DNA of 64,000 nucleotides from Aquirickettsia sp965229725 (GTDB lineage Bacteria > Pseudomonadota > Alphaproteobacteria > Rickettsiales > Midichloriaceae): positions 248,001 through 312,000 of the forward strand of contig OZ245923.1 in NCBI GenBank assembly GCA_965229725.1. Reading direction: 5' to 3'. The notes beneath the pieces were generated by a model that ran no database searches, had not been told where the DNA came from, and saw nothing but the letters and a program-made list of their open reading frames with translations. The stretch's first letter is position 1. Every line of letters begins with the position of its first letter. A program made the translations under genes and the position numbers. This document shows, one piece after another, positions 18,348 to 27,164 of this stretch.

Positions 18348-19703
18348 TTATATTAGTATTTTTTTTAGTTCATTAATGTGCTTTAACTCAATTATTTCTA
18401 TATTGCAAGTAAACTTTTTTTTTCGAAAAGGGATGATAGCTTTCTTAAAGCCCAATTTACTTGCTTCAATTAAACGGTTGTCCATATTATTAACTTGCCT
18501 CACTTCTCCTGACAAACCTATCTCTCCAAAAAATATAGTATCCTTACTTATAGAAATATTTTGGTTTGCAGATATTAAAGCAACAACCACGGCTAAATCC
18601 ACTGCTGGTTCGCATACTTTTAAACCGCCTACTATGTTTAAGTATACCTCCTTATTCATTATGTTTATATCCATTTTTGCATTGAGTACTGCGATTAGCA
18701 TTGCGAGCCTATTATGATCCCATCCAACTGTTGCCCTTCTTGGTGTAGCAAGAAAGCTTGGTACTATTAATGCTTGAACTTCTAATAAAATGGTTCTTGT
18801 GCCTTCTATGCTTGGGAAAATACATGCCCCTTGTTTTTCTATACTATCCTGTTCATTAGGTAAAAAAATTTCAGATGGGTTTTGTATTTCTTGCAATCCT
18901 TTTGAACTCATTTCAAATAATGCAATCTCATTGGTGGAGCCATATCTATTTTTTGTAGCTCTAATTATTCTAAATTGCTGAGTATTTTCTCCTTCAAAAG
19001 AAAGCACAACATCAACCATATGCTCAAGAATTTTTGGACCAGCTATCTGCCCTTCTTTTGTTATATGCCCAATTAAAATCAGCGTTACACCATGTTTTTT
19101 GCAAATTTGTATTAACTCATGCGTACAAACTCTAACTTGGCCTACAGAACCAGGAGGGGAATCCAACTTTTCAAAATATAAAGTTTGTATCGAATCAATA
19201 ATAATCATCGAGGGTTTTAATTTAGCAATTAATAATAACAATTTTTCAAGTGAAGTAATATTTGCAATGTGTATATGCTTATTATCCACTTTCAACCTAT
19301 CAGCCCTCAATTTTATCTGCGATAGCGCTTCTTCTCCACTAATATAAATTGTGAGAAATTCTTGTCTTGCAAGTTTATTGCATAATTCAAGTATCAATGT
19401 GGATTTTCCAATCCCTGGTTCACCTGCGATCAAAATGGTAGATCCCTTTACCAAACCTCCTCCTAGTAACCTGTTTATTTCATTAATTTTTGCATCTACC
19501 CTTTGAAAATCAGATTCAATTGCATCTAAACTACTTAGATCGACTGCACCTTGGGTGCTTTTACCAAAAATCTTTTTTGTAATTGCTGTGTTTGTAATTT
19601 CTTCAACTATCGTATTCCAGGCATTACACTCGGTACATTTGCCTTGCCATTTTTTAAAAACTGCTCCACAATCTTGGCAAGCGAAAATTTTATTTTTACT
19701 CAT
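18348..19703 (-). CDS. radA: DNA repair protein RadA
   Basis: RecA-like branch-migration helicase. The N-terminal C4 zinc finger (CQDCGAVFKKWQGKCTEC, from residue 8) is followed by the Walker A motif GEPGIGKST, the RadA motif region (KNRYGSTNEI) and a C-terminal Lon-protease-like domain. About 451 residues, full length. The ATG at 19703 gives the usual N-terminus; an in-frame ATG at 19712 adds three residues. It is divergent from the 5-formyl-THF cyclo-ligase with only about 20 bp between starts, so the promoters must overlap the coding ends. Confidence 0.97.
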   Translation of the reverse strand: MSKNKIFACQDCGAVFKKWQGKCTECNAWNTIVEEITNTAITKKIFGKSTQGAVDLSSLDAIESDFQRVDAKINEINRLLGGGLVKGSTILIAGEPGIGKSTLILELCNKLARQEFLTIYISGEEALSQIKLRADRLKVDNKHIHIANITSLEKLLLLIAKLKPSMIIIDSIQTLYFEKLDSPPGSVGQVRVCTHELIQICKKHGVTLILIGHITKEGQIAGPKILEHMVDVVLSFEGENTQQFRIIRATKNRYGSTNEIALFEMSSKGLQEIQNPSEIFLPNEQDSIEKQGACIFPSIEGTRTILLEVQALIVPSFLATPRRATVGWDHNRLAMLIAVLNAKMDINIMNKEVYLNIVGGLKVCEPAVDLAVVVALISANQNISISKDTIFFGEIGLSGEVRQVNNMDNRLIEASKLGFKKAIIPFRKKKFTCNIEIIELKHINELKKILI

Positions 19704-19723
19704 TTGATACATTAAATTTACTC

Positions 19724-20284
19724 ATGGATGATAATGCATATTTAAAGAAAAAACTACGCAAAAATTTGTTAAATCAAAGAAGAAAATTAACACCGACTCA
19801 AGTAGATGTATTAAGCAAAAAAATTTGTGAAAACTTAATAAATAAATTTAATAATAAATTTTTTGAAAATATTAATATCGTTGCATGCTACTCGGCATTC
19901 GACAATGAACCAAATATTTCTTCAATAATGAATTGGCTATATAACCTAGGTATAAAAACAGCATTGCCCAAAATTATTGAGGACACTATTAAATTTTATG
20001 AATGGAATGAAAACTCTCCATTTATTATCAATGAGCTTGGTATAAAGGAGCCCTCTACCGGAATAGAAGTGGTGCCGGATACATTATTAATACCTGTTGT
20101 TGGATTTGATAAAGATTGTAATAGACTAGGCCATGGTTATGGTCATTATGACAGGAGCTTAAGAAAAATTAACAATTCTGTCAAAATAGGTATAGGATAT
20201 GTCTTTCAGGAAGTGGAGCATATTCCCACAGAAAAACATGATGTTAAGTTAGATTATATAATTACTGAGAAATTTTGTTATTAA
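19724..20284 (+). CDS. 5-formyltetrahydrofolate cyclo-ligase
   Basis: ATP-dependent enzyme (also called MTHFS, YgfA or Fau) converting 5-formyl-THF to 5,10-methenyl-THF, thereby recovering a storage folate. The 186 residues show the N-terminal basic helix (KKKLRKNLLNQRRKL), the LIPVVGFDKDCNRLGHGYG substrate/ATP motif near residue 125 and the following HYDR. It overlaps the convergent nucleotidyltransferase gene by 23 nt. Together with FolM-like and FolP proteins it indicates working folate metabolism. Confidence 0.95.
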   Translation: MDDNAYLKKKLRKNLLNQRRKLTPTQVDVLSKKICENLINKFNNKFFENINIVACYSAFDNEPNISSIMNWLYNLGIKTALPKIIEDTIKFYEWNENSPFIINELGIKEPSTGIEVVPDTLLIPVVGFDKDCNRLGHGYGHYDRSLRKINNSVKIGIGYVFQEVEHIPTEKHDVKLDYIITEKFCY

Positions 20285-20861
20285 CGTATTCAATTATTTT
20301 TTCATCACTTATAAAGTTTTTGAATAGCACCGTGTCGTATATATAATAGCTAACAAGAGATGGGATTCTACCTGAGTTATTCATATATGCAAATTTTAGC
20401 CTGATAATTTTCTCTCTATTTTGAGAATTTAGTTTTAGCCCCATATCATGATCTAGCTCTCTACTTTTTTGAAAATACTGCTTATCTAAGAGCCATGTGT
20501 CAATTTTCCACTTATCATTAACAGAGTTATCATATATATCAAAGCCTAAATAATGCCCCTTAGGCAATCCCTTCCTAATTTCAAAATTACTGCCATCCTT
20601 ATAATCAATTTCGGTAATTCCATCTTTAGTTATCAATTTTGTAAATACTTTGCCATATATATCATTGATACTATAGCTATTTTCTTTTAATTCTAAAACA
20701 ATATCAATATCTCTCCAGCACATCAAATCATAAGCAAAACTACCTGTGTAATACACGTTAAAATATTCTCCCAATAGTACATCTATATTGTTATGTTTAA
20801 GAAAAGCCTGAGCTTCTAATTTTAAATTTTGTGATTTTTGTAACAAATCATGTGTTTCCAT
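20262..20861 (-). CDS. Solo nucleotidyltransferase-fold protein
   Basis: A 199-residue protein with the minimal polymerase-beta nucleotidyltransferase signature: GS (40-41) and the metal-binding pair D51-x-D53 (RDIDIVLEL). A third acidic residue is likely in KIDTWL (~118). The C-terminal ~80 residues are helical. It resembles stand-alone NTases with unknown substrates. No HEPN or other antitoxin-like partner is adjacent, so a toxin-antitoxin reading is unsupported. It overlaps the 3' end of the folate cyclo-ligase by 23 nt. Confidence 0.72.
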   Translation of the reverse strand: METHDLLQKSQNLKLEAQAFLKHNNIDVLLGEYFNVYYTGSFAYDLMCWRDIDIVLELKENSYSINDIYGKVFTKLITKDGITEIDYKDGSNFEIRKGLPKGHYLGFDIYDNSVNDKWKIDTWLLDKQYFQKSRELDHDMGLKLNSQNREKIIRLKFAYMNNSGRIPSLVSYYIYDTVLFKNFISDEKIIEYVNNKISQ

Positions 20862-21134
20862 AAAATCAATGTGTATACCAACTTTTGATCATAATTTTCT
20901 ATTCCTTTGAAAAGCTATTATACATTTTTCTAAATTGCAATGATCATATTATATATTATGAAGTGTTACATTTACGGTAAGATTTTAGATAGCTCATGAT
21001 GAGGAGCAAATAAAATTGATGTATCTATTAATGGTGGTGGATTATATTTTTTGAGGATAAATTGTTTATTTCAAAAATTCTATGTGGTAATGTAAACCTA
21101 AATTAACAAGTTGAAATTATTACAAACAGTACTA

Positions 21135-22325
21135 ATGGTGGATTCAAGTGCTAAAAAGAATATAAAAAATCTTTCAATAAACTTTGGACCTCAGCATCCT
21201 GCTGCTCATGGTGTTTTGAGATTAATATTGGAAATGGATGGAGAAGTGATTGAGCGTGCGGACCCACATATTGGCTTGTTGCATAGAGGAACAGAAAAGC
21301 TTATAGAGTATAAAACATACCTTCAGGCAGTGCCATATTTTGATAGACTAGATTATGTTTCTCCAATGTGCCAGGAACACGGGTTTGCTCTTGCGGTTGA
21401 AAAATTATTAAAATTTCAAGTTCCCTTGCGGGCTCAATACCTAAGAGTTCTTTTTAGTGAAATCACAAGAATTTTAAATCATATATTAAATATCACAACT
21501 TATGCTCTTGATGTCGGCGCAATGACTCCATTACTATGGATGTTTGAAGAAAGAGAGGTGATGATGGAATTTTATGAAAGAGCGTCTGGTTCTAGGCTTC
21601 ATTCAGCATATATTAGGCCTGGAGGAGTTGCAAAAGATATAGATGAAAAATTATTAGAAGATATATCTAGTTTTTTTGAAAATTTTTTGAATAAAATATC
21701 TGACGTAGAAACATTATTAGATGACAATAGAATTTTTAAACAACGTCTTGTTGACATTGGGAAGATGACAAAAAAGCAAGCTTTAGATTGGGGTTTTTCT
21801 GGTCCAATGCTAAGAGCATCTGGCATAGCATGGGATTTAAGAAAATCTCAGCCTTATGAGATATATGAAGAGCTTGATTTCAAAATACCAATTGGTAAAA
21901 ACGGTGATTGTTATGATAGATACCTTGTAAGAATGGAAGAAATGAAAGAATCTGTCAAAATAGTGAAACAATGCCTTGAGAAAATGCCAAAAGGTGATGT
22001 GCATTCAGGTGATAAAAAAATAACGCCACCATCAAGAAAAGATATGAAACATTCGATGGAAGCATTAATTCATCACTTTAAATTATTCACAGAGGGGTAT
22101 AATGTTGGACCTGGAGAAACTTATACTGCCATAGAAGCTCCAAAGGGAGAATTTGGTGTGTATTTAGTAGCGGATGGTACTAATAAGCCATATAGATGCC
22201 ATATAAGGGCGCCCGGCTTTGCTCATTTACAAGCTCTTGAGGCTATGAGTAAAGGGCATATGCTTGCTGATGTTGTTGCCAATATTGGTAGTATGGATGT
22301 TGTTTTCGGGGAAATAGATAGGTAA
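21135..22325 (+). CDS. nuoD: NADH-quinone oxidoreductase subunit D
   Basis: 49-kDa subunit of complex I, part of the quinone-reducing arm. It carries NFGPQHPAAHGVLRL near the start and LHRGTEKLIEYK, and ends in the conserved DVVFGEIDR. The ATG at 21135 gives about 396 residues; an upstream TTG (21111) adds eight unrelated residues. It is followed 5 bp later by nuoE. nuoA, B and C are not upstream here, so the nuo cluster is split compared with the usual nuoABCDE order. The 250 bp upstream holds no recognisable gene. Confidence 0.98.
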   Translation: MVDSSAKKNIKNLSINFGPQHPAAHGVLRLILEMDGEVIERADPHIGLLHRGTEKLIEYKTYLQAVPYFDRLDYVSPMCQEHGFALAVEKLLKFQVPLRAQYLRVLFSEITRILNHILNITTYALDVGAMTPLLWMFEEREVMMEFYERASGSRLHSAYIRPGGVAKDIDEKLLEDISSFFENFLNKISDVETLLDDNRIFKQRLVDIGKMTKKQALDWGFSGPMLRASGIAWDLRKSQPYEIYEELDFKIPIGKNGDCYDRYLVRMEEMKESVKIVKQCLEKMPKGDVHSGDKKITPPSRKDMKHSMEALIHHFKLFTEGYNVGPGETYTAIEAPKGEFGVYLVADGTNKPYRCHIRAPGFAHLQALEAMSKGHMLADVVANIGSMDVVFGEIDR

Positions 22326-22330
22326 AAATT

Positions 22331-22858
22331 ATGTCGTCATTATTTAGAGAGCGCGAATTCGAGCAACCAAAGTCTTTCAAATTTTCTGCAGGTAATCTTA
22401 AAAAAGCCAATGAATATATTAAAAAATATCCTGCAGGAAAACAAAGAAGCGCAGTTATGCCTTTGTTGTATTTAGCGCAGGAACAGCATGATAACTGGAT
22501 ACCTCTTGCAGCAATGGACTATATTGCTACACTGCTAGACATGCCCATGATCCAAGTTTATGAGGTTGCAAATTTTTATACAATGTTTAACAAACAACCT
22601 GTTGGAAAAAATCTAATACAAGTATGTAGAACAACGCCGTGTATGTTACGAGGGGCAAAAGACATCACAAATACTTGCAGAAATAAATTAGGAATAGAAC
22701 TGGGAGAAACAACAGAAGATAATAAATTTACTTTAGTAGAAGTTGAGTGTTTAGGAGCATGCGTTGATGCCCCTCTAGTCCAAATCAATAATGATTATCA
22801 TGAAAATCTTACCCCTGATTCGATGGAAAAGTTAATCGACAAATTGAGCAAAAAATAA
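22331..22858 (+). CDS. nuoE: NADH-quinone oxidoreductase subunit E
   Basis: 24-kDa complex I subunit with a [2Fe-2S] cluster in a thioredoxin-like fold. The cluster ligands C99, C104, C140 and C144 are all present (CRTTPC; CLGAC). The 175 residues are normal for alphaproteobacteria. It is co-transcribed with nuoD. nuoF does not follow; the next gene is an ankyrin-like protein with its own ribosome-binding site. Confidence 0.97.
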   Translation: MSSLFREREFEQPKSFKFSAGNLKKANEYIKKYPAGKQRSAVMPLLYLAQEQHDNWIPLAAMDYIATLLDMPMIQVYEVANFYTMFNKQPVGKNLIQVCRTTPCMLRGAKDITNTCRNKLGIELGETTEDNKFTLVEVECLGACVDAPLVQINNDYHENLTPDSMEKLIDKLSKK

Positions 22859-22915
22859 ATAGACATGCTCGCCTTAATATGTATTTAATAAACTTTAAAT
22901 ACTTAGGGAGTTGCT

Positions 22916-23452
22916 ATGACAGATACAAAATTTTATAAACTTTTAAATTTAATCCAAAAAGGCGATAAGGATAATATTTTATCTTATGCTGCACAATATC
23001 CAGAGCTTTTAGAAATAAAATCTTCTGAATTCAGTTATAATACTCCAATTTGTATTACAATTGAAAACAAAAGTTATGATTTAGCTATGGAATTAGCAAA
23101 GATAAATCCAGATGCCTTAAGTGAAAGCTGTGGAGGTTATAGTGATGATAATGCAGTTACTAATTTAATAATATGGAAAGAAAATTTAGATCTTGCTTAT
23201 CAATTGGCAAAAATAAATAAAGCAACAGTGAATTCTAGGATTTTGTATTACTTAATTAAGCAGACAGATATTTCAGATGAAAAAATTGTAGAATTTGCAA
23301 AGTTAAATCCTAAATCACTTGATGAAGATGCAAATTTTAAAGGTAAACCTATAGTTAATGCTATGAAGGATGGTAAAACAGGGTTAGCAGATAAGCTAAT
23401 AGAAGTTTTAGATGAGTATCAAAATTCTCAAACAGAGCACGTTGATTTGTAA
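22916..23452 (+). CDS. Ankyrin-like repeat protein
   Basis: A 178-residue protein without signal peptide or membrane segment. It reads as a chain of helix-turn-helix units about 33-35 residues apart. The recurring phrase is AxELAKINPDAL / AYQLAKINKATV / VEFAKLNPKSL, a degenerate ankyrin pattern. Ankyrin proteins are common host-interaction effectors in Rickettsiales. AGGGAG lies 8-9 nt before the ATG, one of the clearer ribosome-binding sites in the window. Function not known. Confidence 0.65.
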   Translation: MTDTKFYKLLNLIQKGDKDNILSYAAQYPELLEIKSSEFSYNTPICITIENKSYDLAMELAKINPDALSESCGGYSDDNAVTNLIIWKENLDLAYQLAKINKATVNSRILYYLIKQTDISDEKIVEFAKLNPKSLDEDANFKGKPIVNAMKDGKTGLADKLIEVLDEYQNSQTEHVDL

Positions 23453-23526
23453 AAGCATTCTTTTTATAGCTCATTGATTATTTATGTGGCATTATTTATG
23501 ATAATTGATGAGTATTAATAATTTCT

Positions 23527-24654
23527 ATGGCAAAAAATAATGAATTAACACTAAGGCAAAAAATAGCTAGTATGCTAATGTTTGGCTTTCGTGGAGCAGA
23601 TGTTGAGGATCAAGGTGTGCTTAAGATAGTGGATGATATAGGTGAATTAGGATTGGGAGGTGTATTATTATTTGGGTATAATATTAATTTTCCAGAGCAG
23701 TTAAAAAGTTTAACTGATTTATTACTACAAGCGGATTCTAGATTGCTAATAGCTGTAGATCAAGAAGGTGGAAGGGTTCAAAGATTAAGTTCAAAAAATG
23801 GGTTTAGAAATTTTGATACAGCAAAGAAAATAGCAGCAAGTTATAGTTCTGAAGAAGCATATAGCACTTATTTGGACATGGCAAAAACCCTTAAAGATTA
23901 TGGTATAAATTTTAATTTTGCTCCGTGTGTTGATGTTGACACCATACCTCCATGTAGTGTTATAGGTGGCTTTGAAAGAAGTTTTAGTGATAATCCCCAA
24001 ACAGTAATTCAGTATTCAAAGCAATTTATAGATGCTCATAAAAAGCATAATATAATTACTACACTGAAACATTTTCCAGGTCATGGCTTTGCTCAAAATG
24101 ATACACATAAGGGTTTAACCGATACAACAGATTCAGCAAATACAGATTTAGAATTAAAACCATATAAGGCTTTACTTTCAGATTCGTTAAATACAGCCGT
24201 TATGACGGCACATATTATTAATCGTCATTTAGATGAAAGTGGTTATCCAGCAACATTATCTAAAAAAATCATAACAGGTATATTAAGAGAAAATCTCAAT
24301 TTTCAAGGAGTAGTTGTAACCGATGCTTTGGAGATGGGAGCGATAAGAAATTATTATTCCTTAGAAGATGTAGTCCATCGTGCAATCAATGCTGGGAATG
24401 ATATTTTAGTTTTTGCAAGAAATTCAGCATCGTCTTTTGATTCAAAAGATAGTGATTCATGGGATACCACACCTAAAAAAATTATAGATATTATTGAGGA
24501 TGCAGTATTAAACGGAGTAGTTTCGCAAAGTAGGGTAGAGGAATCATATTTGCGCATTGCGAAGCTTAAAAATTTAATAAAACTTGAGGATAATTGTATT
24601 GATTCACATTATTTTGATAATGGCGATATGTGTGTTAAGCTTCCGGAAGTTTAA
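23527..24654 (+). CDS. nagZ: Beta-N-acetylhexosaminidase NagZ (GH3)
   Basis: Cytosolic glycosidase that removes GlcNAc from anhydromuropeptides in peptidoglycan recycling. It has VDQEGGRVQRL (78-88), the KHFPGHG motif (181-187), the acid/base D192-T-H194 triad (DTH instead of the common DSH) and the nucleophile D266 in TDALEMGA. Length 375, slightly longer than E. coli NagZ. No signal peptide. Its presence with ftsW suggests that some peptidoglycan is made and recycled. Confidence 0.95.
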   Translation: MAKNNELTLRQKIASMLMFGFRGADVEDQGVLKIVDDIGELGLGGVLLFGYNINFPEQLKSLTDLLLQADSRLLIAVDQEGGRVQRLSSKNGFRNFDTAKKIAASYSSEEAYSTYLDMAKTLKDYGINFNFAPCVDVDTIPPCSVIGGFERSFSDNPQTVIQYSKQFIDAHKKHNIITTLKHFPGHGFAQNDTHKGLTDTTDSANTDLELKPYKALLSDSLNTAVMTAHIINRHLDESGYPATLSKKIITGILRENLNFQGVVVTDALEMGAIRNYYSLEDVVHRAINAGNDILVFARNSASSFDSKDSDSWDTTPKKIIDIIEDAVLNGVVSQSRVEESYLRIAKLKNLIKLEDNCIDSHYFDNGDMCVKLPEV

Positions 24655-24705
24655 ATTTAATAAAATAATGCGCTTCCTATTTAAACAATTTATACTTATA
24701 ACAAC

Positions 24706-26109
24706 ATGAAAATTACTCCAGTATTATTAGCAGGAGGTGCTGGTGCAAGGTTGTGGCCACTCTCTAGGAAAAACTCTCCGAAACAATTTATTAAAATAAA
24801 GACTGAAAACAATTTATTTCAAAATACATTGCAAAGAATTGAGAATAAGGATCTGTTTAATCCTCCTATAATTATTTGTGGGAAAGATCATAGATGGCAG
24901 ATAGAAGATTCATTGAAAAAGTTGAAAATCAATGAATATAGTCTCGTCCTAGAACCGGATTTAAAGAATACAGCTATAGCAGTAACAATAGCCTCTTTAT
25001 TGTTAAAAAATAAAGATCAATTAATACTTATTTTACCCATAGATCATTATATCGAAAGTAAAGAAGATTTTATCAAAAATGTAAGTTTTTTAAGTAAAAA
25101 AATTGATGAATTAATCATTACATTCGGTGTTAAATTAAATGAGTTTAATTCAAAATATGGTTATATTAAAAGGGGAAAGAAAATAGAGAATTCACCTTTT
25201 CTTAAAGTGATTGACTTCATTGAAAAGCCAGATAGTGCTTCAATAAAATCATTATCTCCAAAAGACTATCTTTTAAATACAGGAATGTTATTGGCTTATC
25301 CTAAGACTATAATAGATGAAATTGAGAAATATGAACCAGATTTATTAAAGTATGCTGAGAGTTCCTTAAGGAAGGCAAAAACACAACAAAACATAGTTGA
25401 GTTAGAGGAGGAATGCTATAAATATTGCCCAAACATATCAATAGATCATGCGTTATTAGAAAAGACAAAAATGATTGCGGTATATTCATGTGAATTTGAT
25501 TGGTTGGACGTTGGTTCATTTTGTTCACATGGGCTGCTTGCGCCAAAAGATATGAAAAATAATGGGCTGTTTGGAAATGGTTTATTTATAGATAGTGAAA
25601 ATTGTTATATTGATTCAAAAGATGTATTTACTGCAGCTATTGGTCTTAAGGACATCAGTATCATTTCAACAAAAGATTCAATATTAGTAGTTCATAATGA
25701 TAAGACTGAGAAAGTTGTAGATGTTGTAAATTTTTTGCAAAAAAATAATCAACAAGAATTGATTGATGGAAACAAAGAGTATAGGCCCTGGGGATACTAT
25801 GAGAATTTGGTTGTATGTGATGGATATAAAATAAAGAAAATAGTTGTTAACCCAAAGGGTATATTATCCTTGCAGAGTCATGAATTTAGGTCTGAGCAGT
25901 GGACGGTGCTTAAAGGTGTTGCTACAGTAACAATAAATGATGAAGTTTTTAATTTAACTGCGCATCAATCTGCCTATATCCCTATTAAAGCTAAGCACAG
26001 ATTAGAGAATTGCCACAATGAAACGTTGGAAATATTAGAAATACAGCTTGGAGCAAAATTAACAGAAGGTGATATACATAGATATGATGATATATATGGA
26101 AGAGTTTAA
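24706..26109 (+). CDS. Mannose-1-phosphate guanylyltransferase / mannose-6-phosphate isomerase (bifunctional)
   Basis: A 467-residue protein of the AlgA/ManC/CpsB type. The N-terminal nucleotidyltransferase has LAGGAGARLWPLSR (8-21) and FIEKPD. The C-terminal cupin has RPWGYYENL and KIKKIVVNPKGILSLQSH with GDIHRYDD near the end. It makes GDP-mannose and interconverts mannose and fructose 6-phosphates for surface glycans. No neighbouring glycosyltransferases are seen. Confidence 0.93.
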   Translation: MKITPVLLAGGAGARLWPLSRKNSPKQFIKIKTENNLFQNTLQRIENKDLFNPPIIICGKDHRWQIEDSLKKLKINEYSLVLEPDLKNTAIAVTIASLLLKNKDQLILILPIDHYIESKEDFIKNVSFLSKKIDELIITFGVKLNEFNSKYGYIKRGKKIENSPFLKVIDFIEKPDSASIKSLSPKDYLLNTGMLLAYPKTIIDEIEKYEPDLLKYAESSLRKAKTQQNIVELEEECYKYCPNISIDHALLEKTKMIAVYSCEFDWLDVGSFCSHGLLAPKDMKNNGLFGNGLFIDSENCYIDSKDVFTAAIGLKDISIISTKDSILVVHNDKTEKVVDVVNFLQKNNQQELIDGNKEYRPWGYYENLVVCDGYKIKKIVVNPKGILSLQSHEFRSEQWTVLKGVATVTINDEVFNLTAHQSAYIPIKAKHRLENCHNETLEILEIQLGAKLTEGDIHRYDDIYGRV

Positions 26110-26217
26110 AGAACTCAATTTTAATATTTGCCAGATTTATAACAAAAAAGCTAGACAATCAATAATCAAGCCTCTATCCATGGCTGTATACATGACTTAA
26201 CATATTGGATTTAAATT

Positions 26218-26573
26218 ATGGCAGATCTATCAATAATTAATGCTGGCATTTATAATGCTGACACAGATAAATACTATTTTTTAAAAAAAGGCGAGTCGGT
26301 TGAAAGACCTACAGCAGGAACTAATAGCATGCCTGTCATGGCAGAATATGCTTGGCTTGCCGGAGAGATGGGGAGGCAGAGTTGATACAACTTTGTATAA
26401 TAATGATACTAATAAATACTATTTCTTTAGGGGGGAATGAGTATGTCTATAAAGTCTTAGGAGAAACAAACTTATTTAATTCTGCAAAAAATTTGTCGGA
26501 ATTTGGTGGTAATTTCCCAAGCAGCTGGAAATACCTTGATGCAGCAGCCTACAACGGTGACTCAAATATCTAA
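26218..26573 (+). pseudogene. Frameshifted hemopexin-like repeat protein
   Basis: Three hemopexin-like repeats can be read only by changing frame twice. Frame 1 (ATG 26218) gives INAGIYNADTDKYYFLKKGE and stops at 26385. A second frame gives RVDTTLYNNDTNKYYFFRG. The third gives NEYVYK... and YLDAAAYNGDSNI, then stops at 26573. Both shifts sit at G-runs (GGGG near 26369; GGGGGG near 26432) and each is repaired by removing one G. The last repeat is cut short. It may be a true pseudogene, a slippage-switched gene or an assembly error. Confidence 0.65.
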
Positions 26574-26586
26574 AAGCTATCTTTTT

Positions 26587-27036
26587 TTATACCTCCTTAT
26601 CCGCGATGAATTGACAATTATCACAATAACCATCTACTTCAATTGTACTATTTTTTAGAATAAATTTATTTTTTATACAGAGATTTATCAGGCTTTTCAA
26701 GAAATCTTTATCTCCTATTTCTTTAATTTGCTGACAGTTTCTACAAGATAAGAAAATTTTATTTCCATTATTTTGCTCGCATAAAGCATCGACACATAAA
26801 ATAAAAATATTTTGTGATTTCACTTTGTGTAAGACTTTTTTTTTCACTAAAAAATTCAGAACTCGATAAATTACTATCGGCTTAGTATTGATCCTATGAG
26901 TATTAACGGCAGCAATTACATCGTTAGCTTTCAATGAATTGCCCTTTATAAGAAATGTACTTAGAATTTCTTTCCTAAGGGGTGTAAGAGTAAAATTACA
27001 GTTTTTACTAATGTTATCAAGAGAAGGGTTTAACAT
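26587..27036 (-). CDS. zur: Zinc uptake regulator Zur (Fur family)
   Basis: Fur-family repressor of 149 residues from the ATG at 27036. It aligns with E. coli Zur along its length (TPLRKEIL winged helix; IVIYRVLNFLVKKKVLHKV). The structural zinc site is C98, C101, C138 and C141 (CRNC, CDNC). H70 and C81 match sensor-site residues, while one E. coli sensor His seems replaced by an Asn/Gly stretch (89-92). The frame stays open upstream to 27144, but those residues come from the operator palindrome. It is divergent from a His-rich membrane protein with a Zur-box-like palindrome between; autoregulation is inferred. Confidence 0.87.
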   Translation of the reverse strand: MLNPSLDNISKNCNFTLTPLRKEILSTFLIKGNSLKANDVIAAVNTHRINTKPIVIYRVLNFLVKKKVLHKVKSQNIFILCVDALCEQNNGNKIFLSCRNCQQIKEIGDKDFLKSLINLCIKNKFILKNSTIEVDGYCDNCQFIADKEV

Positions 27037-27104
27037 GTAAGTAGTATATTGATATAAAAAAAATTTATTTTTAACAGATTTTAACAGATAGTATAAAAAG
27101 TAAA

Positions 27105-27132
27105 TTGACAAGTAAAGATAATCTTGTATGTT
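27105..27132 (+). promoter_or_regulatory. Promoter of the His-rich membrane protein gene
   Basis: A perfect -35 TTGACA (27105-27110), a 16-bp spacer and -10 TATGTT (27127-27132). The -10 lies almost wholly inside the left half of the palindromic operator, so a bound repressor would block RNA polymerase. The predicted start near 27139 gives a leader of about 26 nt. Confidence 0.6.
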
Positions 27133-27149
27133 ATGTTGCAACATAACAT
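27128..27149. promoter_or_regulatory. Zur-box-like 22-bp perfect palindrome (operator)
   Basis: The site reads ATGTTATGTTG on both strands, a perfect inverted repeat centred between 27138 and 27139. The TGTTATG...CATAACA core resembles proteobacterial Zur operators (GTTATA...TATAAC type). It lies 15 bp before the His-rich gene's ATG and about 90 bp before the zur ATG, so one site can control both. I saw no other copy in the window. Confidence 0.7.
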
Positions 27150-27164
27150 TACATAAATTTTCTT

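Noticed and set aside
20262..20861. Toxin-antitoxin system from the solo nucleotidyltransferase
   Set aside because: No HEPN-domain or other small partner gene is adjacent; the neighbour is the folate cyclo-ligase.
26102..26116. GAGTT/AACTC hairpin at the end of the GDP-mannose gene as a terminator
   Set aside because: The 5-bp stem includes the stop codon and the following T-run is short; too weak to call.
27037..27144. N-terminal extension of Zur from 27144
   Set aside because: The extra 36 residues are encoded by the palindrome and AT-rich leader, and align with no Zur protein; the ATG at 27036 fits.
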